Positions 20,707 to 30,888 of a DNA stretch of 64,000 nt are shown in pieces; position 1 is the first letter of the stretch; every line of letters begins with the position of its first letter. This DNA comes from Pluralibacter gergoviae ATCC 33028 = NBRC 105706 (GTDB lineage: Bacteria; Pseudomonadota; Gammaproteobacteria; Enterobacterales; Enterobacteriaceae). The position numbers and the translations under genes are program-made. The notes below the pieces were generated by a model. The model did no database searches. It was not told the DNA's origin and was given only the letters and a program-made list of their open reading frames with translations. Location of the stretch: contig NZ_BCZS01000002.1 of assembly GCF_001598855.1 (NCBI RefSeq), forward strand, positions 186,001-250,000. The letters are read 5' to 3'.

Positions 20707-21321
20707 TTGGCGAAGTATGAATTAAGCTCAGCGGAGGAGCGATATCAGCCGGGTTCTGATAATCTCGTGCTGGCGAATAAGTTAAACATTGTTGATCCGG
20801 CTGAAATGGATGCGCTCGAGTCTGGGCTGCTGCTCATGCTTTACGAGCAGATGTTCATCGAGGGTCAGCTTCCCGCTATTTTGACCTTTGACCATGTCTG
20901 CGCGTGGCATCGCAAGTGGCTGGGGAATATCTACCCCTGGGCCGGGAGACTCCGTAACGCCAATCTGGCGAAAGAGGGGTTTCGGTTTGCTGCGGCTGGC
21001 AGGATACCGCTGCTTATTACAGGGTTCGAGGCACGCTTTCTCTCCCGGTTTACTGAACTAAAAACGCTATCTCGCCCGGAATTGATTCGTTATCTGGCTG
21101 AATGCCATGTGGAATTTATTTTGATTCATCCCTTTCGGGAGGGCAACGGCCGTTTATCGCGCTTGCTTCTTGATGTACTGGCAGCGCAAGCCGGGGCAGG
21201 CGTGCTGGACTATAGCTTGCTGGATGAACACAGAACGTTTTATTTTAAAGCTATTCAGGCGGGTGTGTCGGGCAACTTTGAGCACATGATACGGTTGATG
21301 AGCGACATCCTTACGGATTAA
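20707..21321 (+). CDS. Fic-domain protein (probable AMP-transferase toxin)
   Basis: A 204-residue Fic protein. The catalytic loop HPFREGNGRLSR matches HPFx[D/E]GNGRxxR fully, so transfer of AMP from ATP to a target hydroxyl is likely. A WHRKWLGNIYPWAGRLR segment lies upstream, as in other Fic domains. The start is a TTG at 20707 with GGAGG 6 bases upstream; no in-frame ATG or GTG fits better. I see no SxxxE[G/N] inhibitory helix within the protein, so regulation should come from a separate antitoxin. The small minus-strand gene that overlaps its stop codon is a candidate. Targets of chromosomal Fic toxins include DNA gyrase; the target here is unknown. Confidence 0.85.
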   Translation: MAKYELSSAEERYQPGSDNLVLANKLNIVDPAEMDALESGLLLMLYEQMFIEGQLPAILTFDHVCAWHRKWLGNIYPWAGRLRNANLAKEGFRFAAAGRIPLLITGFEARFLSRFTELKTLSRPELIRYLAECHVEFILIHPFREGNGRLSRLLLDVLAAQAGAGVLDYSLLDEHRTFYFKAIQAGVSGNFEHMIRLMSDILTD

Positions 21322-21476
21322 CGCGCAAGGCCAATAGCCTTAGCCCGTTGCTGAGTGCGCTTGAGCTGCTGCTCAATTTTTTCAATGGGCACGCCTGTTT
21401 CGATAGCCGTTGAGCTGGCCACGGTGCGCAGGATCTGTTTTTTTGTTATCCGGGCATGGGATGTCTTGTGAGTCAT
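21318..21476 (-). CDS. small protein, candidate Fic antitoxin encoded convergently
   Basis: A 52-residue, basic, mostly helical protein (MTHKTSHARITKKQILRTVA and onward). GAGG stands 7 bases before its ATG (21474-21476). Its stop lies in the TTAA that also holds the Fic stop, so the two genes meet tail to tail. Residues about 20-27 read ASSTAIET, close to the SxxxE[G/N] inhibitory motif of VbhA-type antitoxins (ASQRLEG in VbhA), followed by a second helix rich in E, Q, K and R. The final G/N of the motif is T. I infer an antitoxin; it could also be an unrelated small protein. Confidence 0.5.
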   Translation of the reverse strand: MTHKTSHARITKKQILRTVASSTAIETGVPIEKIEQQLKRTQQRAKAIGLAR

Positions 21477-21665
21477 TATATCGCCTCGCTGTTTACGGAG
21501 TGATTCTAGTCCGGTGGAGAGGCGCTGGCAAGGCTGTGGCGCACGGGCTCAAAAGGGAACCATAGCAATGAGTGTTGGATTGATTACTGATGAACCGGGA
21601 CGTTTTTATACCTTTCAGATGAGAAGGGGGCAATAGCTAACTTTATTTATAAATGATGAGGGAAT

Positions 21666-22091
21666 ATGATTGAAATAATTAAAGATAAGAAAATACTGCG
21701 GATTACTCCTTTTCAGCGAGAGAATACGCCTGACATACCTGAATCTGACTGGATACAGGTCTATGTGGAGTACATGCTGCCTGAGATTAAGATTCAATAT
21801 CAGGCCTCATTTACTGCTGGTGAGCTTAACCTTCTCAAAAATAATCTCACAGGATTATATATGAATTTAGTTAAGGGTAAGATAGCAAATGAGATTGTGT
21901 TTGACAGCATGGAAAATCAGTTGAATCTGATATTCTCGCCATCATTAAGGAAAGGCGTATTATTAACATTAACTCTCAGACCGGAAAACTCCGCTGAAAG
22001 TATTATTGTCAGTGACTGTCTCGGTATGGATGAAAGTTACTTTCCGGCGCTGCTTTCAGGACTCAATGAAATCATTAATTGGCCGAGTTAG
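21666..22091 (+). CDS. WapI-like immunity protein (orphan)
   Basis: A 141-residue soluble protein. The layout resembles the WapI family of immunity proteins to polymorphic toxins: an early DWIQVYVEYMLP strand, FTAGELNLLKNNLTGLYMNL in the middle, and a terminal MDESYFPALLSGLNEII like the DQTYLPxLIxxLxxI ending of that family. No toxin gene is present beside it, so it would be an orphan. It is A+T-richer than the core genes. The family match is from memory of its pattern and is moderate. The 189 bases before it, after the antitoxin candidate, hold no gene I can support. Confidence 0.5.
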   Translation: MIEIIKDKKILRITPFQRENTPDIPESDWIQVYVEYMLPEIKIQYQASFTAGELNLLKNNLTGLYMNLVKGKIANEIVFDSMENQLNLIFSPSLRKGVLLTLTLRPENSAESIIVSDCLGMDESYFPALLSGLNEIINWPS

Positions 22092-22379
22092 TGTTTTTTC
22101 GCTATGTACGAGCCACAGTGATCAGGTAACTGCACTAAAGCCGGTTTATAAGGCGGGCAGAACAGTGAAATGCCGTCGAGGTCTACTTGAGCGTCTCTTA
22201 TTCCAAGGGAACACAGTAAAAATATTGATGCCGTTTTCGGCCATGTTTTTTTCGGGGCCCTTTAGCCCTAATTATTGTTAATTCTTCTTGATTTACTGAT
22301 TTTAGCCGTAGGTAACTAAATTTTAATGTGGTTCTTGCTCTGGATGTTTTATAGGCAAGCGAAATATATAATATCGAAA

Positions 22380-22571
22380 TTAATACCAACGGTTATATTT
22401 GATATAAATAAAGGAAATAAATAAAGCCCACGAAAAGCTAAGGATCCCAAAATGGTCGGGGAAGAAACAAGCGAAAATATATACACCGATTCCGATAAAT
22501 GCTAAAGGTACCAGATAGATAAATGATTGTAGTAACCATAATATTGAGCGCATAATTATTTTGTAAACCAT
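22380..22571 (-). CDS. small hypothetical membrane protein
   Basis: A 63-residue frame starting at the ATG 22569-22571 with two hydrophobic segments (ILWLLQSFIYLVPLAFIGIG and FGILSFSWALFISFIYIK). An upstream in-frame start at 22655 would add a hydrophilic 28-residue leader. The region is A+T-rich. The weak ribosome site makes the call uncertain. I see nothing else supportable in 22092-22379. Confidence 0.35.
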   Translation of the reverse strand: MVYKIIMRSILWLLQSFIYLVPLAFIGIGVYIFACFFPDHFGILSFSWALFISFIYIKYNRWY

Positions 22572-22677
22572 ATTTTTTAACCTTTTAAAAATCTGGACAT
22601 GAAATGATTGATCATCCTCGATCGAGTAGCAAGGGAAAAGTGAAGGCGCTGCCACTCGTGGTCTTAGAACGATAATA

Positions 22678-23878
22678 TGTATTAGCTCAGACCTGATCTG
22701 ACAGTTACCGGTTATTTATACAGGTATCTGTTAGATTACATCTGGTCTAAATTTTTCTCAGCCCAGACGTACTTTCCATCAAGTAACGTTTCCATCGGCG
22801 TCCGGCCACAGCACATTTTTCCCTGATGGGTTCGCTCATTATTATAGTGAGCCAGCCATTCATCAAGATCCGACTGTAATGTATCAAGATCGCCGTACAG
22901 CTTTTTACGGAACGTTACCTGATAAAATTCGTTCAGTATTGTTTTATGGAACCGCTCGCAGATGCCGTTGGTCTGCGGGGACATCGCCTTCGTTTTCGTG
23001 TGCTCTATGTCGTTTATTGCCAGATAAAGCTGATAATCATGCTGTTCCACTTTGCCACAGTACTCTGTGCCTCTGTCGGTCAGTATTCTCAGCATCGGCA
23101 GGCCCTGTGAAGCATAAAACGGCAGCACACGATCGTTCAGTAAGTCAGCCGCTGTAATCGGTGTTTTGGTGACGTAAAGCTTACAGTGAGCCACTTTCGA
23201 GTACGTATCAACGAATGTCTGCTGATAAATACGGCCGACACCTTTCAGGTTGCCTACATAGAACGTGTCCTGCGAACCCAGGTATCCCGGATGAGCGGTT
23301 TCGATTTCGCCACAGGCCTCGTCATCACACGCTTTACGCTCCAGTGCTGCGATCTGGCTGTCGGTCAGTTCAATGCCATCACGGGCCACTTTTTCTTCCA
23401 GTGCTTTTAGCCGTTTTTTGAAATTCTCAAGGTTATGGCGTAACCAGATAGAACGGACACCACTACCGGAGATAAAAACGCCCTGTTTACGCAGATCGTT
23501 GCTGGTCCGGTGCTGACCGTGTGCCGGGAAAGCGATGGCGTAATCAATAACAGCCTGTTCGGTTGCATCATCGGTACGGTTCTTAAGGTTAGGTATGCGG
23601 CGACTGCGATTAATCAGCGCATCCACACCGCCTTCATCGGCCAGTTCGCGGTAACGATAAAACGTATCACGCGAAACGCCCATGATTTTACAGGCTTTTG
23701 ATACGTTGCTAAGTTCTTCAGCCAGATTGAGTAAACCGGCTTTGTGTTTGATGACCGGATTGGTAGTATGAAGCATGAGAGTTACCTCGTGTTTTGTATA
23801 AGGATTCGACACCCATATCAAAACCGGTAACTCTCAACCTTTCAAGGCCATGTGTCAGATCAAGTCGCGACTAATACA
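22678..23878 (-). mobile_element. intact IS481-family insertion sequence (1201 bp)
   Basis: The ends are imperfect inverted repeats. The left end reads TGTATTAG-N8-TGATCTGACA from 22678, and the right end is its complement, ending at 23878 (TGTCAGATCA-N8-CTAATACA). The same 7 bases, GATAATA, flank both sides (22671-22677 and 23879-23885), a target duplication. The element holds one transposase gene filling most of its length. It looks close to ISKpn28 from memory of that transposase; the name needs a database check. Confidence 0.85.
22736..23776 (-). CDS. IS481-family transposase
   Basis: 346 residues from the ATG at 23774-23776, which has GAGGT 7 bases upstream. The N-terminal HTH contains NVSKACKIMGVSRDTFYRYR. 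The integrase core (rve) has the DDE triad: D in QTFVDTYSKVAH, D in LRILTDRGTEYCG and E in NGICERFHKTILNEFY. It is complete and not interrupted, so the element may still be mobile. Confidence 0.92.
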   Translation of the reverse strand: MLHTTNPVIKHKAGLLNLAEELSNVSKACKIMGVSRDTFYRYRELADEGGVDALINRSRRIPNLKNRTDDATEQAVIDYAIAFPAHGQHRTSNDLRKQGVFISGSGVRSIWLRHNLENFKKRLKALEEKVARDGIELTDSQIAALERKACDDEACGEIETAHPGYLGSQDTFYVGNLKGVGRIYQQTFVDTYSKVAHCKLYVTKTPITAADLLNDRVLPFYASQGLPMLRILTDRGTEYCGKVEQHDYQLYLAINDIEHTKTKAMSPQTNGICERFHKTILNEFYQVTFRKKLYGDLDTLQSDLDEWLAHYNNERTHQGKMCCGRTPMETLLDGKYVWAEKNLDQM

Positions 23879-23975
23879 GATAATAGCATTCATACTCTGG
23901 TATTCGGCTAGTAGTTTCTACGCCTCGCATCATAAAACGAGAAAAAATTACTACAATTTTACTCTGAGGTTGTCG

Positions 23976-24533
23976 ATTAAAATTAAATATTCTTTAATTA
24001 CTTTTCTGCTTTTTTTTATTCCGATAGCCGCTATTGCTATCAATGGTACGGTCTATCAAGATAAGCCGACAGAGGATGCCGCGAATCTGGTCGCTAAGTA
24101 CACGCTTTCTGACGATGCTGACAAAGAGGGATATGTGAAGCAATTAGAAGATATGACGATTAAGTATCCGAATAACATTAATGTTAGAAATATGTATACC
24201 AATATACTGCTTGCTGATAAAAAGTATTTATTGGGACTGGAACAATTAAAAATAATCAACAAGGTCAATCCAAAGCCGGTTTCCAAACTTACAGAGTGCA
24301 TGTTGGTCGAGCGGAATGATAAAGATGCTGCGAGCTGCTATAAATATGCAGTCTCTCTTTTTGAAAAAAATAATAAAGAAGATGATAATTATATTATTGC
24401 GCTTTACCTTGCCGGAGATTCAAGGTTTGAAGTGGCAAAAAATGAGCTAGTGAGCTCAGGAAAATTGATGGATACAGAGAAAAGTATTTTATCGATGAGT
24501 AGAAATCAGCTAATCGGCACTTTTTTTCCTTAA
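23976..24533 (+). CDS. TPR-like exported or membrane-anchored protein with a non-standard start
   Basis: About 185 residues. A hydrophobic N-terminus (YSLITFLLFFIPIAAIAI) acts as signal or anchor, followed by helical repeats resembling tetratricopeptide units (YPNNINVRNMYTNILLADKK, then LLGLEQLKIINKVNPKPV). There is no ATG in frame outside the IS. The best start is ATT at 23976, with GAGG 6 bases before it; it encodes I-K-I-K-Y-S and would be a textbook start if it were ATG. A TTG at 23970 is too near the GAGG. The IS lies about 100 bases upstream and may have removed a promoter. Function unknown; such proteins sit beside toxin-immunity loci. Confidence 0.5.
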   Translation: MKIKYSLITFLLFFIPIAAIAINGTVYQDKPTEDAANLVAKYTLSDDADKEGYVKQLEDMTIKYPNNINVRNMYTNILLADKKYLLGLEQLKIINKVNPKPVSKLTECMLVERNDKDAASCYKYAVSLFEKNNKEDDNYIIALYLAGDSRFEVAKNELVSSGKLMDTEKSILSMSRNQLIGTFFP

Positions 24534-24683
24534 AGGTTTGGTGTCTGCTTGTACAGACGCTTTCATTAAGTAAAAAAGCATATTTTTGAGGGGGGTACCT
24601 TTATATGATATTGTTTTCATTGCTTTGTTACAATATTATTACTCAATGACTGGTCACGATCGCTCGCGGGAGCAAGGATAAAG

Positions 24684-24941
24684 ATGAAAAAAAGCCGAAA
24701 AGTACTCATATACGTTTTAGCCGTGATTATGTCATTTCTGGTACTTCCTGAGATTGTTTTAAGGACGATATCAGGTGAAGCTCTCGTCGCTCTGAGCGAA
24801 TTTACGAGTTTAGGCGGTCTGCTCAGCCCCTTCCTTTCAGTGATGATTTTTATCGGCGTTGCATCCATCCTGAGCGCGGTCGTTGGAGTGTATGTTGTGA
24901 GTCGGATTTATCAGGGGTTAACGCGCGCTAACGGTAAATAA
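24684..24941 (+). CDS. small two-segment membrane protein
   Basis: 85 residues with two hydrophobic segments, KVLIYVLAVIMSFLVLPEIV and LSVMIFIGVASILSAVVGVY, a basic N-terminus and a basic C-terminus (LTRANGK). AAGGA stands 5 bases before the ATG. Function unknown. The bases between this gene and the preceding one include a small GTCTG-cttgta-CAGAC hairpin at 24542-24557 that may end the upstream transcript. Confidence 0.6.
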   Translation: MKKSRKVLIYVLAVIMSFLVLPEIVLRTISGEALVALSEFTSLGGLLSPFLSVMIFIGVASILSAVVGVYVVSRIYQGLTRANGK

Positions 24942-25063
24942 ACCTGCTGGTCGGTTAACCCGCATGGCGCTCTGCTTTGACGGAAGGCATGACATTTTGA
25001 GTTGATTCTTTATGGTCAAAGTATGGCGGGTTTAAAAACCCCTGCTGCCCTCTGCTATCGCGA

Positions 25064-25091
25064 CAACAAAAAAGCCACTCAATCGAGTGGC
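25064..25091 (-). terminator. rho-independent terminator of the ileX tRNA
   Basis: On the minus strand GCCACTC-GATT-GAGTGGC is followed by TTTTTTGTTG. The hairpin lies about 29 bases after the tRNA 3' end. Confidence 0.85.
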
Positions 25092-25119
25092 TTAACTATA
25101 TGCTTTTAAAGCTAAAATC

Positions 25120-25195
25120 TGGTGGCCCCTGTTGGGTTTGAACCAACGACCAAGCGATTATGAGTCGCCTGCTCTAACCACTGAGCTAAGGGGCC
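25120..25195 (-). tRNA. ileX: tRNA-Ile2 with anticodon CAU
   Basis: A 76-nt cloverleaf starting GGCCCCTTAGCTCAGTGGTT and ending GGGGCCACCA with encoded CCA. The anticodon loop is CTCATAA. The sequence is almost that of E. coli ileX, whose CAU anticodon is modified with lysidine by TilS to read AUA as isoleucine. It lies beside mug and rpoD as in E. coli, which separates it from methionine tRNAs. Confidence 0.95.
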
Positions 25196-25322
25196 TGAGG
25201 GGGAGGATTATAAAGTAACTCTGGCCGCCAATCCAGCCCGTAACGCATGGTTGCTGTTTTTATAAACAGCGAAATTTCAATCCGTTATACTCTCTCCAGA
25301 GTTTAACGATACGGACAACGTC

Positions 25323-25829
25323 ATGATCAACGATATTCTGGCCCCCGGGCTGCGGGTGGTCTTCTGCGGCATCAATCCCGGCAAATCCTCGGCCCATACC
25401 GGCTTTCACTTCGCCCATCCCGGCAACCGCTTCTGGAAGGTGATCCACCAGGCCGGGTTTACCGAGCGGCAGCTGAAGCCGGAGGAGGAGAGGCACCTGC
25501 TGGATACCCGCTGCGGGATAACGATGCTGGTGGAGCGCCCGACGGTGCAGGCCAGCGAAGTGGACCTGCGCGAGCTGCGCAGCGGCGGGCGGGAGCTGGT
25601 GCAGAAGATTGAGGAGTACCAGCCGGCCGCGCTGGCGGTGCTGGGCAAGCAGGCCTACGGGCAGGCGTTTAATCAGCGCGGGGCGCAGTGGGGCAGGCAG
25701 CCGCAGACCATCGGCGCGACGCAGGTGTGGGTGCTGCCGAATCCGAGCGGGCTGAATCGGGCGACGCTGGAGAAGCTGGTGGCGGCCTACCGCGAGCTGG
25801 ATGAGGCGCTGGCGGCGCGGGGGATGTAG
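25323..25829 (+). CDS. mug: G/U mismatch-specific DNA glycosylase
   Basis: A 168-residue glycosylase that removes uracil and ethenocytosine opposite guanine. Motifs of the Mug/TDG family are [12 protein letters not shown] (catalytic-site loop with Asn) near residue 17 and NPSGLNR near residue 140. Length equals E. coli Mug. It is divergent from ileX, followed by a CCCTCTTCC/GGAAGAGGG stem at 25842-25865 and then by a convergent lipoprotein gene. Confidence 0.95.
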   Translation: MINDILAPGLRVVFCGINPGKSSAHTGFHFAHPGNRFWKVIHQAGFTERQLKPEEERHLLDTRCGITMLVERPTVQASEVDLRELRSGGRELVQKIEEYQPAALAVLGKQAYGQAFNQRGAQWGRQPQTIGATQVWVLPNPSGLNRATLEKLVAAYRELDEALAARGM

Positions 25830-25874
25830 GCTGTGAGAATACCCTCTTCCTGAAAAGGAAGAGGGGTAAGGCCG

Positions 25875-26264
25875 TCAGAGGCGCTCTGACTGGCTCACCA
25901 TTGCCTGGCCCAGCGTACTCTGAATGCGGTAGCACAGGGTCTGCATGCGCGAGGAGTAAGTGTTGGCAACGATATTGCTGATGCCGGGGTCGACGCCCTC
26001 TTTCACGGAAATAAACAGGCTGGTCTGGCCGGTGAGCGTTTTCATCTCGTCGCTGTAGCGGTTCCAGGCCTTGCGGTTATAGATGCGCAGGGCGGCAAGT
26101 TCCTTCACGCAGGTTTCATTGGCCGTCAGGCTGGTTTCAGCGCGCGGTTCGGCTTTGACCGGCGCAGTCTGTTGGGGTGTTACCAGAGACACCGGCGCGT
26201 TTTCTGATTTTCCCGCACAGCCGGCGAGAGAGAGGCACAGCATCATCAGCCATGTTTTTTTCAT
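25875..26264 (-). CDS. hypothetical lipoprotein
   Basis: 129 residues with a lipoprotein signal peptide, MKKTWLMMLCLSLAGC, in which LAGC is the lipobox; residue +2 is Ala, which predicts outer-membrane sorting. The mature part has a low-complexity linker followed by a helical domain with two cysteines (ANETCVKEL and MQTLCYRI) that could form a disulfide. I do not recognise a function. It lies between mug and rpoD. Confidence 0.75.
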   Translation of the reverse strand: MKKTWLMMLCLSLAGCAGKSENAPVSLVTPQQTAPVKAEPRAETSLTANETCVKELAALRIYNRKAWNRYSDEMKTLTGQTSLFISVKEGVDPGISNIVANTYSSRMQTLCYRIQSTLGQAMVSQSERL

Positions 26265-26482
26265 TGCAAGTTCATCCCTGTAAGGTAGACGTTGTCGTGA
26301 GTGACGACAGAAAATCGTGATTTTACAGCAGGCGTCAGCACAAAAAATACGATGCGGTCAGTAAAGTGACATTTACGCGGGGAGTATATGCCGAAGGGCT
26401 GGGTGATAAAAAGTGGCATAAGCGCCCGGCGGGGGCCGTTAAATCGGCGATAGGGACGCGAAATCTCCGCCGGCTGAAAATG

Positions 26483-26513
26483 AAAAAGGGCCATACTCGC
26501 GTATGGCCCTTTT
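26483..26513 (-). terminator. terminator after rpoD
   Basis: GGGCCATAC-GCGA-GTATGGCCC followed by TTTTT on the minus strand, about 18 bases after the rpoD stop codon; it ends the rpsU-dnaG-rpoD operon. Confidence 0.9.
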
Positions 26514-26530
26514 GTACGATTAAACAGGCA

Positions 26531-28375
<1,845 letters not shown>

Positions 28376-28530
28376 AAGACGGTATCCACACTTAATTCAT
28401 TGATTGGTGTCGGTCGGCGAATTGAACAACCGACTTTTAAAGCGAGGGCCTGCTTATATTTTTGCCGCTGCGCCTCGGTGCGGCTGTCGGGGTCTACCCG
28501 AGTAGTATTCGGCAGTTAAGCCGTTAAATT

Positions 28531-30273
28531 CTATTTTTTCTCGAGCGCCTGGCGAATTTGCCAGAACTCCATGCGCTCCTCGTTACTCAGGCCATGCGTG
28601 CGGTCGCGGGCAATAAGCTCTTCCTGCCGCAGCTCGAGTATCGAGTCCAGAATGTGGTTCAACGTGTCCGTGAACATTTTTTCGACGTTTTCGTCTCTTA
28701 TATCGGTCCACACCGACAGCTTTTCAAGGGTTGCGGCCTCATTGGTGCCGCGATACTGCTCCAGCAGCTGGCCGGTGGTCAAACCAGGCTGTGATAAACA
28801 AGTGTTGACCAGCTCGGAGAATAAACCAAGTCCGGGCTGCTTTTTCGGGTCAAGTCCCGAAAGCGGCGGCACCACGGCGGCAAGCTCGGGATTCTGGACC
28901 AGAAGCCCTATAAGTATACGCATAGGCGTACGTTTTAGCTGCGGAGCCGGGCGGTTAGCGCCATTTTCTGCCTGTTTCGGAATAAGACGATCCAGCTGCG
29001 TGTCGTCGAATATGCCGATTTTGTTGCTGAGGATCTGCCGAAGCTGGATCCGCAGCGTCTCACCCGGTATCTGGGTTATCAGCGGCAGCGACAGGGCGGC
29101 CAGCTGGGTTTTGCCATCGGGCGAGGTGAGATCCGCCTGCGGCAGTAAGCTGTTAAACAGAAACGTGGAGAGCGGCTGGGCCTGCTCCATCCGCGCTTCA
29201 AACGCCGCTTTACCCTCTTTGCGCACCAGCGTATCCGGATCTTCGCCGTCGGGCAGAAACATAAAGCGCAGCTGGCGGCCGTCGGTCATATACGGCAGCG
29301 CGGTCTCCAGCGCGCGCCAGGCGGCGTCGCGTCCGGCCCGATCGCCGTCATAGCAGCAGATGACGTTATGGGTCACCCGAAACAGCAGCTGGATATGATC
29401 GGCGGTGGTCGAGGTGCCGAGTGAGGCAACGGCGTAATTAATGTCGTACTGCGCCAGCGCCACCACGTCCATATAGCCTTCGACCACCAGCAGGCGCTGC
29501 GGTTCAGCGGCCGCCTGCTGCGCTTCATAAAGGCCGTACAGCTGGCGGCCCTTATGGAAAATATCGGTTTCCGGGGAGTTGAGGTACTTCGGCATGCCGT
29601 CACCGAGGACGCGTCCGCCAAAGCCTATCACCCGGCCACGCTTGTCGCGGATGGGGAACATTACCCGTTCGCGGAAGCGGTCGTAGCTGCGTCCCTGATC
29701 GTTGGTCACCAGCATGCCCGCATCGATAAGCGACTGCTTATTCTCGCGGTTGGCGCCAAAACGCTTAAGCACGTTGTCCCAGCCGGGCGGGGCGTAGCCA
29801 ATGGCAAAGCGGCTAATCACCTCGCTGCTCAGTCCGCGCTTTGCCAGATACTGGCGGGCGGGGTCGGCATTGGGCTGATTCAGGGATTGCTGGTAAAACG
29901 CGTTCAGGCCCTCCATCAGTTGGTAGAGATTTTGCCGCTGATGGCGCTCAATCTGCGTAGGGCCGGAACCTGCTTCATACGGCACTTCAAGGTTGTGCAT
30001 TGCCGCCAGCTCTTCGACGGTTTCGACAAACTCGAGCTTGTCGTAGTTCATCAGAAAGTCGATGGCGTTGCCGTGCGCGCCGCAGCCGAAGCAGTGGTAA
30101 AACTGTTTTTCACCGTTGACGGTGAAGGAGGGGGTCTTTTCGTTATGGAAGGGACAGCACGCGTGAAAATTCTTGCCCTGCTTTTTCAGCTTCACCCGCG
30201 CATCGATCAGATCGACGATGTCGGTTCTTGCCAGCAGGTCATTAATAAAGACACGTGGGATACGTCCAGCCAT
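28531..30273 (-). CDS. dnaG: DNA primase
   Basis: 580 residues (E. coli 581). The zinc-binding domain has CPFH and CFGCG ligands at about residues 40-64. The Toprim core has VVEGYMDVVAL and YDGDRAGRDAA. The C-terminal part is the DnaB helicase-interaction domain. It makes RNA primers at the replication fork. Middle gene of the operon; expression relative to rpsU is limited by the hairpin upstream, while the 155-base gap before rpoD holds no gene. Confidence 0.98.
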   Translation of the reverse strand: MAGRIPRVFINDLLARTDIVDLIDARVKLKKQGKNFHACCPFHNEKTPSFTVNGEKQFYHCFGCGAHGNAIDFLMNYDKLEFVETVEELAAMHNLEVPYEAGSGPTQIERHQRQNLYQLMEGLNAFYQQSLNQPNADPARQYLAKRGLSSEVISRFAIGYAPPGWDNVLKRFGANRENKQSLIDAGMLVTNDQGRSYDRFRERVMFPIRDKRGRVIGFGGRVLGDGMPKYLNSPETDIFHKGRQLYGLYEAQQAAAEPQRLLVVEGYMDVVALAQYDINYAVASLGTSTTADHIQLLFRVTHNVICCYDGDRAGRDAAWRALETALPYMTDGRQLRFMFLPDGEDPDTLVRKEGKAAFEARMEQAQPLSTFLFNSLLPQADLTSPDGKTQLAALSLPLITQIPGETLRIQLRQILSNKIGIFDDTQLDRLIPKQAENGANRPAPQLKRTPMRILIGLLVQNPELAAVVPPLSGLDPKKQPGLGLFSELVNTCLSQPGLTTGQLLEQYRGTNEAATLEKLSVWTDIRDENVEKMFTDTLNHILDSILELRQEELIARDRTHGLSNEERMEFWQIRQALEKK

Positions 30274-30362
30274 AAGCCCCGCAACTTGATACGCTATCTT
30301 CCGGGCTACCCGCGCTGCGGTGAGGGACGCCTGAACGAGAGTGCGTATACTAATGTATAAAC

Positions 30363-30398
30363 GAAAATAAGCCGCGCATTCCTTCCGGAAGCACGGCC
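30363..30398 (-). terminator. internal attenuating terminator between rpsU and dnaG
   Basis: On the minus strand GCCGTGC-ttccggaaggaat-GCGCGGC is followed by a T-rich run (TTATTTTCG). It matches in place and sequence the E. coli T1 terminator that lets only part of the transcripts pass from rpsU into dnaG. Confidence 0.8.
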
Positions 30399-30446
30399 TT
30401 TACAGCGTAAACTCGGTCTGAATTGAGGGCCGTTGCCCTCAACAGA

Positions 30447-30674
<228 letters not shown>

Positions 30675-30888
30675 TTAATAAATTCGGTTTGCCGCTGGCA
30701 TCAACGCCAGCTTATTTCAAAATGGTGCGGAATTTTACTGCAACTGCTGCTGCTTTGTAAAGCACCAATGCCGTTTTTGAACGGGACTTTTGTAAGGGGG
30801 AAGAGTATACACGAAGTGGCCCCTCAGGGTATACATCGACCCGCATTCGCCCTACACTGCGCGGTATTGAAATGAGGTAAAACGAACC

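Noticed and set aside
20654-24941. Integrative element using the ileX tRNA as attachment site
   Set aside because: No integrase and no repeat of the tRNA 3' end seen on the far side of the patch.
25120-25195. Initiator or elongator tRNA-Met because of the CAU anticodon
   Set aside because: Sequence and neighbourhood match ileX, the lysidine-modified tRNA-Ile2.
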